Part shown: piece after piece, positions 56,768 through 64,000 of the stretch | How the letters are laid out: each line of letters opens with the position of its first letter | Position numbering within the stretch: position 1 is the stretch's first letter | Notes under the pieces: model-generated | What the model saw: only the letters and a program-made list of their open reading frames with translations | What the model was told of the DNA's origin: nothing | Database searches by the model: none | Assembly: GCF_016735615.1 (NCBI RefSeq) | Contig: NZ_JAERSF010000002.1 | Span: 372,001-436,000 of the forward strand | Source of the DNA: Flavobacterium tagetis | Lineage (GTDB): Bacteria; Bacteroidota; Bacteroidia; Flavobacteriales; Flavobacteriaceae | Reading direction: 5' to 3' | DNA length: 64,000 nucleotides | Program-made: the position numbers and the translations under genes

Positions 56768-56798
56768 CGAAACTAGAGATTATATTTTTATAAAACAA
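56768..56798 (-). promoter_or_regulatory. Promoter of the susCD operon
   Basis: On the minus strand TTG (56798-56796), a 20-base spacer and TAGTTTCG (56775-56768), a one-base variant of TAnnTTTG. The identical promoter drives the GHMP kinase operon at 59079-59109. Confidence 0.7.
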
Positions 56799-56813
56799 GA
56801 AAAAACACAAAAA

Positions 56814-56852
56814 ATGTGCTCGAACACACAAAATTTATGTTCTCGAGCACAT
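56814..56852 (-). promoter_or_regulatory. Tandem LacI-type operators upstream of susC
   Basis: Two near-palindromic 16-base sites, ATGTGCTCGAACACAC (56814-56829) and ATGTTCTCGAGCACAT (56837-56852), have centres 23 bases apart. Their TCGA centre with TGTG arms is typical of LacI-family sites. They lie upstream of the -33 box, an activator-like position. The same pair occurs inverted at 59026-59064. Confidence 0.8.
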
Positions 56853-56859
56853 AAAATTG

Positions 56860-57199
56860 TATGAAACGTTTTTTTAGACTTAAAAAGATGTGATATTTTT
56901 AAAATATTTTAGAAATAGTGAAGTTCTTGAAACGGCCTATTTTTTGAATAATAAAGGTAGATTTTGTAAAAACTTGTGAATTTCGCAATCACTATAAGAA
57001 AAACGTAAAAATTAAACAGTCTTTTCTTATGCTATAAAGCACGAAGTTTTAGATTTTAATTATGAATTTGATTTGTTTTTCAATCCAATTTTTGAGCTAT
57101 ATTGGTCGTGGGGAAAAAAGTCAAAATCAGGAAATGGATTAATGGTCATTTTGACCTTTTTTATAAATGAAAAATTAACAAATTTTAAGAAGAAGAATT
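56860..57199. other. Gap between susC operators and the CBM9-like gene
   Basis: 340 AT-rich bases without a supported gene. The reading frames here are short and lack coding character. No promoter of the usual type was recognised for the plus-strand gene at 57200. Confidence 0.4.
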
Positions 57200-57838
57200 T
57201 TGAAAGAATATCGCGTACAAATAATAGATAAAAACCAAAAGAACACAATTGAGATTTTGGATCCTCTTTTTTGGAAAAAAGCAGATTGTTTAACCGATTT
57301 TTCATCTCCGTGGAATAACGATCCGATTTTAAGAATTGAATTTCGTGCACTATGGGATCAAGAAAATTTCTATTTCAATTTTAGGGTTTTTGATATAGAC
57401 GTTTATATTGATCAAAAAGATAATAGTGTAGATAGTATTTGTAATTCAGATAGAGTGGAACTGTTTTTTAGGAGTAATGATCAGCTTAATCCGTATTACT
57501 GTCTTGAAATTGATCCTTCAACTAGATTGTTGGATTTTGAAGCTCGCCCTAACAAAATTTTTGATTACGATTGGAAATGGCCTGAAAACCACATACAGTT
57601 AAAGTCTTCAACAGATGAGAGTTCTTTTATAGTTGCGGGATCAATTAGTATTGCATCTTTAAAGAAATTGGACTTGATTCATGGCAATATAATCGAAGCA
57701 GGTGTTTATAGAGCTAAATTTTCTCAACAAGAAAATGGAAACTATGAGCCAACTTGGATTACGTGGATAGATCCGAATACTGCAGAGCCGAATTTTCATA
57801 TAGCCTCTTCTTTTGGGAAGTTTGTTTTGGTGGAATAG
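57200..57838 (+). CDS. CBM9-like carbohydrate-binding protein without signal peptide
   Basis: 212 residues from a TTG start preceded by AAGAAGAAG; no in-frame ATG is available. The CBM9-type beta-sandwich shows LRIEFRALWDQENFYFNFRVFD, SDRVELFFRS, YYCLEIDPSTRLLDFEARP and YRAKFSQQENGNYEPTWITWIDP. Family-9-like domains usually sit in secreted enzymes, but this one lacks a signal peptide and appears alone, so it is probably cytoplasmic. It lies divergent to the susCD operon and convergent with the LacI gene. A sugar-sensing or accessory role is only a guess. Confidence 0.72.
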   Translation: MKEYRVQIIDKNQKNTIEILDPLFWKKADCLTDFSSPWNNDPILRIEFRALWDQENFYFNFRVFDIDVYIDQKDNSVDSICNSDRVELFFRSNDQLNPYYCLEIDPSTRLLDFEARPNKIFDYDWKWPENHIQLKSSTDESSFIVAGSISIASLKKLDLIHGNIIEAGVYRAKFSQQENGNYEPTWITWIDPNTAEPNFHIASSFGKFVLVE

Positions 57839-57925
57839 TTTGCTGTGAAGGCGTTAAAATTCAAAGTTTTTTTCACTTCTAAATTATAACTTTAAAAAAC
57901 TTAGCGTCTTGGTGGCAAAAAAAAG

Positions 57926-58966
57926 CTAGCTGATATAAAAAGAAGCGTTTTCTACATTGATAATATCAATAGGAAGCAAAATAGTTTCGGGAATATCTTT
58001 TCTAAATATAAAATGATCAGCCAAAGTGCTTACGCCTAAATAAGCCTGCCTTTTTTGATTTTGATGAATTAAAAAGTGAACCAGTCCTTGGTTTAAAAAA
58101 CTAACGTTTTTGTCAATTAAATCATAGCCGATCAAAGCAATCTTTTTCTCTGTTACATTTGAAAGTGTAGAGGCAATTTGGTAAGCTTTCGAAGTGGTGA
58201 TGAAAATACCGCTTAAATCTGGATTTTCGTTTATGAAAGCTGGCAATTTAGTTTCAATGTTGGAATATTTCAGTTTTAAAGTGGTTAAAGAGAAATTAGA
58301 AAGATTTTTTTCTTCAAAATAACTTCTAAAGCCGCGCTCTTTTTCCTGCATGTGGACAGCGTTTTTCAGGCTTTCATCAATATGGATAATGGCGATCTGG
58401 CCTTTCGGCAGAATCAAATTCATTAAACTGGCGGCAACACGACCACTTTTGTATAAATCTTGGCCTACAAAACTTTTAATAGAAGACGATTCGACCTGGT
58501 TGTTAAAAGTATTAACCATAATTCCCAAATCGTCATATTGTTTTATAATTTCGATGGTTTCTTTATGGAAAAGCGGAGTCAGCAAAACAGCATCTGGAGA
58601 TTGTGTAATGATAGTTTCGTTTGTTTTTAAAAAAGATTTAGTGCTTTCTGGATTAAAATAATGTATTTCTATAACGACATTATAAGCTTTAAATTCTGTA
58701 ATCGCGTCCTGAATTCCGCTAACGCAAGGAAGCCAGTACGGGTCAAAAACAGGATCAGGAAGTAAAACACAAATACGGTATATTTTTGTGCTTTTTAAAT
58801 TTCGAGCAATTAAGTTGGGTTCGTAGTCAATAACGTTTAATACTTCATTGATTTTTTCGAGTGCAGCAGGAGATACTTTTCCTCTATTATGCAGAACGCG
58901 GTCTACAGTTCCTTTAGAAACTCCAGCCATTTGTGCTATATCCTTAATTGTGTACTTTTTGTCCAT
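57926..58966 (-). CDS. LacI-family transcriptional regulator
   Basis: 346 residues from ATG 58966. The helix-turn-helix is KYTIKDIAQMAGVSKGTVDR (residues 4-23), with the hinge helix at about 48-58. The type 1 periplasmic-binding effector domain follows (about 65-346: CVLLPDPVFDPYWLPCVSGI, SPDAVLLTPLFHKE, GQIAIIHIDES, IALIGYDLID). The likely targets are the twin 16-base dyads on both sides of the gene, at 56814-56852 and 59026-59064. The effector is probably a sugar or phosphosugar of the locus. Confidence 0.9.
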   Translation of the reverse strand: MDKKYTIKDIAQMAGVSKGTVDRVLHNRGKVSPAALEKINEVLNVIDYEPNLIARNLKSTKIYRICVLLPDPVFDPYWLPCVSGIQDAITEFKAYNVVIEIHYFNPESTKSFLKTNETIITQSPDAVLLTPLFHKETIEIIKQYDDLGIMVNTFNNQVESSSIKSFVGQDLYKSGRVAASLMNLILPKGQIAIIHIDESLKNAVHMQEKERGFRSYFEEKNLSNFSLTTLKLKYSNIETKLPAFINENPDLSGIFITTSKAYQIASTLSNVTEKKIALIGYDLIDKNVSFLNQGLVHFLIHQNQKRQAYLGVSTLADHFIFRKDIPETILLPIDIINVENASFYIS

Positions 58967-58971
58967 ATAGA

Positions 58972-58979
58972 CAAATATA
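58972..58979 (-). promoter_or_regulatory. -7 element of the LacI-family gene
   Basis: TATATTTG on the minus strand, ending only five bases before the ATG at 58966, suggests a message with almost no leader. No TTG box is at the expected place. Confidence 0.45.
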
Positions 58980-59025
58980 AAAACTTTGATCAAATAAATG
59001 TATTTTTTCTGTAAGAATTAAATAA

Positions 59026-59064
59026 ATGTGCTCGAGAACATAAAAAAGGTGTGTTCGAGCACAT
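59026..59064 (+). promoter_or_regulatory. Tandem LacI-type operators upstream of the GHMP kinase operon
   Basis: Two 16-base sites, ATGTGCTCGAGAACAT (59026-59041) and GTGTGTTCGAGCACAT (59049-59064), have centres 23 bases apart. They are the reverse complement arrangement of the pair at 56814-56852. The nearer site ends 14 bases before the TTG box. Confidence 0.8.
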
Positions 59065-59078
59065 TTTTTTATTTTTTC

Positions 59079-59109
59079 TTGTTTTATAAAAATATAATCT
59101 CTAGTTTCG
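59079..59109 (+). promoter_or_regulatory. Promoter of the GHMP kinase operon
   Basis: TTG (59079-59081), a 20-base spacer and TAGTTTCG (59102-59109), matching the susC promoter. The start codon follows after a leader of about 85 bases. Confidence 0.7.
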
Positions 59110-59198
59110 TGAAATCAAAACCAAAAAACTAAAATAAATTTATAACTAATTTACGCTGTAATTTGTTGAAATTAAGCGTTTTAATTCAATGTTTTTAA

Positions 59199-60290
59199 GT
59201 GAAAAAAATTACGTCATTAGCTCCCGGCCGAACCTGTCTTTTTGGAGACCATCAAGATTATTTAGGGTTGCCTGTTATAGCCTGTGCGATAGATCGAAAT
59301 GTTAAATTAATTGCAAAAGAAAATCAGACTGATACATTTGTTCTGAATATGATTGATATTAATGCAATTCGGATTATCGATATACACGAGGCTTTCGAAA
59401 AATTAGAACCTAGAGATTATTTTGCATCCTCGTTGCGTGTCTTGCGCAGATATGGCTGTAAACCAACATCTGGTTATACCATTACAATTACTGGAGATAT
59501 TCCGATTAATTCTGGGACATCGAGTTCGTCAGCTTTATTAATGGCTTGGATTCGTTTCCTGATAGAAGCTTTTGGAATAGATCATGAAGTTACGCCTGAA
59601 TTTCTTTCTAAATTAGGTTATGAATCTGAAGTTTTAGAGCACGGAGAACCTGGTGGAATGATGGATCATTTTAGTATTGGCGTTGGAAATATTGTTTACA
59701 TTAATACAAGAAAACCGTTTTCTTTTGATGTAATAGGTACGGAACTGAAAGGTTTAATTACAGGAGTTTCAGGTGTTCCAAAGGAAACTATTGGTCTTCT
59801 TGGTGAATTAAAAGGAAATGCATTAATGGCGATCGATCTTGTGAAGCAGAATTATCCTGAGTTTGATTTAAATGCTTCGGAAATTGAGGATGTGGATAAA
59901 TACAGAAATTGCCTTCCTGATCGTCTAATCCCGTTTTTTGAAGCTGCAGTTAAGAATTATTACTATACCAAAGAAGCTTTAAAAGAATTTGAAAAACCAG
60001 TTTTAGATCTTAAAAAAATAGGAGCTTTAATGAATGGTCATCATGAAGTTTTACGCGATTTGTTGAAAATTACTGTTCCGCGAATTGATGCAATGGTTAA
60101 CGCCGCATTGAAAGCAGGAGCATACGGAGCGAAAATTGTGGGTTCTGGCGGTGGTGGAAGTATTGTTGTAATTGCTGATCCTAAGTATGAAGATGTGGTT
60201 ATAAAAGCGATTTTACATGCTGGAGCTCAAGAAGCTTATGCGGTAAATGTTGATCCCGGAGTACGAATTATTGATAATATTGAAAATTAA
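59199..60290 (+). CDS. GHMP family sugar kinase (galactokinase-like)
   Basis: 363 residues from a GTG start. The galactokinase-type sugar motif reads PGRTCLFGDHQDY (9-21), the phosphate loop is IPINSGTSSSSALL (about 106-119), and the third GHMP motif is AKIVGSGGGGSIVVI. It should phosphorylate the anomeric hydroxyl of a free sugar using ATP. Within this family both galactose and GalNAc (GALK2-type) kinases occur; the neighbouring amino-sugar genes favour an N-acetylhexosamine. It is the first gene of the plus-strand arm and sits 5 bases before the nucleotidyltransferase gene. Confidence 0.88.
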   Translation: MKKITSLAPGRTCLFGDHQDYLGLPVIACAIDRNVKLIAKENQTDTFVLNMIDINAIRIIDIHEAFEKLEPRDYFASSLRVLRRYGCKPTSGYTITITGDIPINSGTSSSSALLMAWIRFLIEAFGIDHEVTPEFLSKLGYESEVLEHGEPGGMMDHFSIGVGNIVYINTRKPFSFDVIGTELKGLITGVSGVPKETIGLLGELKGNALMAIDLVKQNYPEFDLNASEIEDVDKYRNCLPDRLIPFFEAAVKNYYYTKEALKEFEKPVLDLKKIGALMNGHHEVLRDLLKITVPRIDAMVNAALKAGAYGAKIVGSGGGGSIVVIADPKYEDVVIKAILHAGAQEAYAVNVDPGVRIIDNIEN

Positions 60291-60295
60291 AATAA

Positions 60296-61177
60296 ATGCA
60301 CGACAATTTAGTGATTTTAGCCGGTGGAGCTTCTTCTCGTATGAAAAAAGAAGCGGTTACGAATAATCTATCTCCAGAAGAAATTGCTCAGGCTAATGAA
60401 AGGAGTAAAGGCTTAATAGGTGTTGGCGCAAGTGGAAGACCTCTTTTAGATTATCTTTTATGGAATGCTAAAAAGGCTGGCTATAAAAACATCTATATAA
60501 TAATAGGAGAGCAAGGAGAATTGTTTAAAGAATTTTACGGAAGTAAAATGAAGGATAACGATTTTCACGGTCTCAATATTTCATTTGCTGTTCAATATAT
60601 TCCTGAAGGAAGAGTGAAGCCTTTTGGCACTGCAGATGCTCTGTTTCAGGCTGTAGAGCAATATCCTGAATTAAATTCGCAATTTTATTCGGTTTGCAAT
60701 AGTGATAATTTGTATTCGGCAGAAGCTTTACTTGCTTTAAGAGAAACCGAAAGCCCGAATGCTTTTATTAGTTATGATCGCGATGCAATGGATTTTCCGT
60801 TAGAGCGTATTTCGCGTTTTGCCATTGCAAAATTAGATCAAAACAATCAGCTGTTGGATATTTTAGAAAAACCTACAGAAGAAGATTTGGAACAATATAA
60901 GGATGCTGAAGGTAAAATTCGTGTCAGTATGAATGCTTTTAAGTTTAATGGCAAGACTTTATATATACATCTTAAAAATTGCCCTGTTCATCCAGAGCGT
61001 GATGAAAAGGAGCTTCCAACGGTTCTTTTAAACTCTGTTAAGGAAAATCCGAATACAACGATCGGAATTCCGTTTTCTGAGCACGTTCCAGACTTAACTG
61101 CGAAAGAAGATATTGCCGAAGTAAAAACATATTTGGCAAAATATTATCCTGATTTAAATTGGAATAATAAAAATTAA
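60296..61177 (+). CDS. Sugar-1-phosphate nucleotidyltransferase
   Basis: 293 residues with the Rossmann-like NTP-transferase fold. The nucleotide loop LVILAGGASSRMKKE (4-18) is followed by an insertion of about 25 residues not seen in RmlA. YIPEGRVKPFGTADALFQA and the metal-site region VCNSDNLY (about 140) follow, then a C-terminal beta part. It would join sugar-1-phosphate and UTP or another NTP. Immediate coupling to the GHMP kinase gene suggests a two-step route to an NDP-sugar, like a split form of the fucose salvage enzyme Fkp. The substrate is unknown. Confidence 0.83.
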   Translation: MHDNLVILAGGASSRMKKEAVTNNLSPEEIAQANERSKGLIGVGASGRPLLDYLLWNAKKAGYKNIYIIIGEQGELFKEFYGSKMKDNDFHGLNISFAVQYIPEGRVKPFGTADALFQAVEQYPELNSQFYSVCNSDNLYSAEALLALRETESPNAFISYDRDAMDFPLERISRFAIAKLDQNNQLLDILEKPTEEDLEQYKDAEGKIRVSMNAFKFNGKTLYIHLKNCPVHPERDEKELPTVLLNSVKENPNTTIGIPFSEHVPDLTAKEDIAEVKTYLAKYYPDLNWNNKN

Positions 61178-61222
61178 CAAAACTTTCATATCTAAATTAG
61201 AGAATAAGGAAATTTAATGTAG

Positions 61223-61230
61223 TACTTTTG
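61223..61230 (+). promoter_or_regulatory. Possible -7 element before the sugar permease gene
   Basis: TACTTTTG matches TAnnTTTG, 112 bases before the permease ATG at 61343. No TTG box is seen, so internal initiation is possible but weakly supported. Confidence 0.35.
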
Positions 61231-61342
61231 TTTTGCAAAAAAAATGCAGATATTTGCATAAATTACGCAATCAATAATGTGAGAGTTGATTCTAATTTAG
61301 ATTTTGAATTAAATAAATCTATAACTAAATCAACCAAAAATT

Positions 61343-62722
61343 ATGACAAACATTCAAAGTACATTACAAGTAGAGAAAAAGAGTACCATTGTTCCGATGG
61401 TAATTTTAACCTTATTGTTTTTTATTCTAGGATTCGTAACCTGGCTTAATGGACCATTAATTCCGTTTTTTGAATTAGCTTGCGAATTAACTTCTTCGCA
61501 AGCCTATTTTGTGACTTTCGCATTTTATATTGCCTATTTTGTTATGGCAGTTCCTTCTTCATATATCATTGAAAAAGTGGGGTATAAAAACGGAATTTCA
61601 TTAGGATTATTGATTATCGCCGCGGGAGCTTTTATGTTTTATCCAGCGGCTTCTAGTCGTACTTTTCTTTTATTTTTATTTGCCTTATTTGTAATGGGGA
61701 CTGGTTTAGCAGTTTTGCAGACAGCTTCAAATCCGTATGTTGTTGTAATTGGTCCGAGAGAAAGTGCAGCTGCAAGAATCAGTGTTTTAGGAATTGCAAA
61801 TAAACTGGCTGGATTTGTTGCGCCAATTGTACTTACAGTTTTGGTTTTGTCTAATATGCAAGACTTTACCGCTGCCAAAATTGCCTTGATGAATGAGACT
61901 GCAAAAACGACTGCATTAAATTCTCTTGCATTGCAATTACAAACTCCGTATCTTTATATGGGGTTGATTATTACTGTTTTAGCTCTTATGGTAAAATTTT
62001 CTCCTCTTCCAGAAATTGATTTGGACGAAGAAGGAAATGTGTCGAATTTAAGTGTCTTCAAACAGATTAAAAATGCTTTTCAGCACCCACAGCTAGTTTT
62101 AGGGGTAATTACTTTAATGTTGTATTTATCCGCCGAAGTTTTAGCAGGAGACTCTATTGGAGCTTTCGGAAAACAATTGGGAGTTTACGGTGAAGAAGGG
62201 AATTTCTATTTAAAATTAACATCATTTACCATGTCGGCAATGGTTATCGGATACGTTCTTGGAATAGTATTAATTCCTAAATATGTTTCTCAAGTAGCTG
62301 CTTTAAAAGTGTCTGGAATACTTGGTTTAGTACTGGTTTTGGCAATTGTCTTAATTTCTCCAAAAATAATGATTGCATTGCCTGGGACTCCAAATATACC
62401 GTTAGTGATACTTTTAGTAGCGCTTTTAGGATTAGCAAATGCACTATGCTGGCCGGCAATCTGGCCAATGGCTCTAGAGGATTTAGGAGGATATACAAAA
62501 ATTGGAAGTGCTATTTTGATTATGGGAATTATCGGTGGAGCAGTTTTTCCACTTTTCTATGGGATGATCACTGAGAGCATCAATTCTGCAAATCTTGCAA
62601 AAAATATGCAAGACGTTTCAAAAAGCGGTAATCAATTGGCGTATTTAATGTTGTTGCCTTCTTATGCAATGATTTTGTTTTATGCTGTTAAAGGGCATAA
62701 ATACAGGAAATGGAATAGTTGA
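61343..62722 (+). CDS. FHS family sugar permease (FucP/NagP/GluP-like)
   Basis: 459 residues with twelve membrane helices. The fucose-galactose-glucose (FHS) signature shows GFVTWLNGPLIPFFELACEL near residue 30, FVMAVPSSYIIEKVGYKNGI, and MGTGLAVLQTASNPYVVVIGP. These permeases import monosaccharides by proton symport. Subgroups take GlcNAc (NagP), fucose or glucose/galactose. The adjacent NagB gene favours an amino sugar. It starts 165 bases after the nucleotidyltransferase gene and is followed by the deaminase gene. Confidence 0.9.
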   Translation: MTNIQSTLQVEKKSTIVPMVILTLLFFILGFVTWLNGPLIPFFELACELTSSQAYFVTFAFYIAYFVMAVPSSYIIEKVGYKNGISLGLLIIAAGAFMFYPAASSRTFLLFLFALFVMGTGLAVLQTASNPYVVVIGPRESAAARISVLGIANKLAGFVAPIVLTVLVLSNMQDFTAAKIALMNETAKTTALNSLALQLQTPYLYMGLIITVLALMVKFSPLPEIDLDEEGNVSNLSVFKQIKNAFQHPQLVLGVITLMLYLSAEVLAGDSIGAFGKQLGVYGEEGNFYLKLTSFTMSAMVIGYVLGIVLIPKYVSQVAALKVSGILGLVLVLAIVLISPKIMIALPGTPNIPLVILLVALLGLANALCWPAIWPMALEDLGGYTKIGSAILIMGIIGGAVFPLFYGMITESINSANLAKNMQDVSKSGNQLAYLMLLPSYAMILFYAVKGHKYRKWNS

Positions 62723-62746
62723 ACAAAAAATAAAAATTAATATATC

Positions 62747-64000
62747 ATGTTAAAAAGTAAAATCGACAAAGCAACAGGTTTCGAAAAACGATTCGAAAAC
62801 ATCAACACAGTTGTTTTTGAAAACTCAACAGATGCTTCAAAAGAAGTAGCGCAGGAAATTGCGGCTTTAATCAAAGAAAAACAAAAAGAAGGAAAGCCAT
62901 GTATTTTAGGATTGGCAACTGGTTCTTCTCCAAAAGGTTTATATGCTGAATTAGTGCGTCTGCATAAAGAAGAAGGTTTGAGTTTCAAAAATGTAATCAG
63001 TTTTAACTTGGATGAATATTATCCAATGGAACCAAATTCAATCAACAGTTATGTTCGTTTTATGAAAGAGCTTTTGTTTGATCATGTCGATATTTTACCT
63101 GAAAACGCTCATGTTCCAGACGGACTTTTAACAAAAGAACAAATTGCAGACTACTGCCACGAATATGAAGCTAAAATTGAAGCTTTAGGCGGAATTGATC
63201 TTCAGATTCTTGGAATTGGAGGAAACGGACATATCGGATTTAATGAGTCTGGTTCGCTTCAAAACTCTAAAACTCGTTTAGTGGCTTTGGATCACATTAC
63301 AAGAGTTGCAGCAAGCAAAGATTTCTTTGGTTTAAATAATACGCCAAGAACTGCGATTACGCTTGGAGTTAAAAAAATCATGGAAGCTAAAAGAGTGATT
63401 TTGTTAGCTTGGGGTGAAGGAAAAGCAAACATTGTGAAAAAATCTGTTGAAGATGAAGTTACAAACCGAGTTCCTGCTTCATTTTTGCAAGAGCACAACA
63501 ATGCGATTTTCATTTTAGATAAAGAAGCTTCTTCAAAACTAACTAGAATCAATAAACCTTGGTTGGTTGAGAAAATCGTTTGGACGGATAAATTAACTCG
63601 TAAAGCAGTTTTAGGATTGGCATTAGATCTTAAAAAACCAATTTTAATGCTTACAGATGCTGATTATATCGAAAACGGTATGAGTGATTTGTTGGCAGAT
63701 TCAGGTCCAGCTTACGATACTAATATTAAGATATTTAATAAATTACAAAATACAATTACAGGTTGGCCAGGTGGAAAACCAAATGCAGACGACTCAAATC
63801 GTCCTGAAAGAGCGGAGCCAGCTAAAAAGCGTGTATTGATTTTCAGTCCGCACCCTGATGACGATATTATCAGTATGGGAGGAACTTTTATGCGTTTGCA
63901 AGAGCAAGGACATGAAGTGCACGTAGCGTACCAAACGTCTGGAAACATTGCGGTGGCAGATGATGAAGCTTTACGTTTTGCAAGATTCGTAATTGATTAC
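62747..64000 (+). CDS. nagB: Glucosamine-6-phosphate deaminase fused to a PIG-L/LmbE deacetylase (3' end outside window)
   Basis: 418 codons, open to the window edge. The NagB domain (about 1-270) has LGLATGSSPKGLYAEL, SFNLDEYY and LGIGGNGHIGFNESG, the phosphate and catalytic sites of the isomerising deaminase. After a linker (about 340-362) begins a PIG-L-type domain, VLIFSPHPDDDIISMGGTFM, with the metal-binding HPDDD. Such a module often removes acetyl groups from N-acetylsugars, so the fusion could deacetylate and deaminate one substrate. It sits 24 bases after the permease. The naming follows the first domain. Confidence 0.92.
   Translation, partial: MLKSKIDKATGFEKRFENINTVVFENSTDASKEVAQEIAALIKEKQKEGKPCILGLATGSSPKGLYAELVRLHKEEGLSFKNVISFNLDEYYPMEPNSINSYVRFMKELLFDHVDILPENAHVPDGLLTKEQIADYCHEYEAKIEALGGIDLQILGIGGNGHIGFNESGSLQNSKTRLVALDHITRVAASKDFFGLNNTPRTAITLGVKKIMEAKRVILLAWGEGKANIVKKSVEDEVTNRVPASFLQEHNNAIFILDKEASSKLTRINKPWLVEKIVWTDKLTRKAVLGLALDLKKPILMLTDADYIENGMSDLLADSGPAYDTNIKIFNKLQNTITGWPGGKPNADDSNRPERAEPAKKRVLIFSPHPDDDIISMGGTFMRLQEQGHEVHVAYQTSGNIAVADDEALRFARFVIDY

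Noticed and set aside
57060..57350. 96-residue open frame on the minus strand
   Set aside because: Overlaps the start of the CBM9-like gene and has no family resemblance or start context.
61228..61449. 73-residue open frame before the permease
   Set aside because: Overlaps the permease start in another frame and begins within the likely promoter; composition is not protein-like.

Overview
The window looks like chromosome of a Flavobacterium species, close to the F. johnsoniae type. The evidence is the low GC content, a gldI gliding-motility gene, a type III glutamine synthetase, a SusC/SusD pair, Bacteroidetes-type promoters (TTG, about 17-21 bases, TAnnTTTG) and the iterated intergenic palindromes common in this group. 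I see no phage, transposase, CRISPR array, tRNA or rRNA.

Layout. 1-2608: the 5' part of a secreted repeat protein and a TerC-family membrane protein. 2842-6477: divergent type II and type III glutamine synthetases sharing one control region. 6883-12333: a complete curli-type amyloid locus (csgA-, csgB-, csgE-, csgF- and csgG-like genes plus a beta-propeller lipoprotein). CsgE and CsgG carry extra domains, and the CsgG/CsgF pore residues differ from E. coli. 12488-39164: mostly housekeeping. It includes purM, a GH92 alpha-mannosidase, an M61 peptidase, aquaporin Z and small membrane proteins, then nrnA-gldI with two tandem cyclophilin-FKBP fusions, a ClC-type transporter, RidA, CbpA/CbpM, guaA, two LysM proteins and OsmC.

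39295-64000 is a glycan-utilisation region. On the minus strand run susC, susD, an arylsulfotransferase-like propeller lipoprotein, a dihaem cytochrome c lipoprotein, a DUF6067-like glycosidase, a DUF5107-TPR protein, an M1 aminopeptidase and a GH109-like enzyme. On the plus strand run a GHMP sugar kinase, a sugar nucleotidyltransferase, an FHS-family sugar permease and a NagB deaminase fused to a PIG-L/LmbE deacetylase that leaves the window. Between the two arms sit a LacI-type regulator and a CBM9-like protein without a signal peptide.

Both arms begin with the same roughly 85-base module, placed in opposite orientations: two tandem 16-base dyad operators 23 bases apart, then a matching TTG-N20-TAGTTTCG promoter. 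This makes the region a single LacI-controlled regulon. Surface enzymes would release an amino sugar (GalNAc or GlcNAc from glycoproteins is my inference), the FHS permease would import it, and the cytoplasmic kinase, nucleotidyltransferase and deaminase/deacetylase would process it. The inverted operator-promoter module and the architecture of the curli secretion genes are the most interesting items here.
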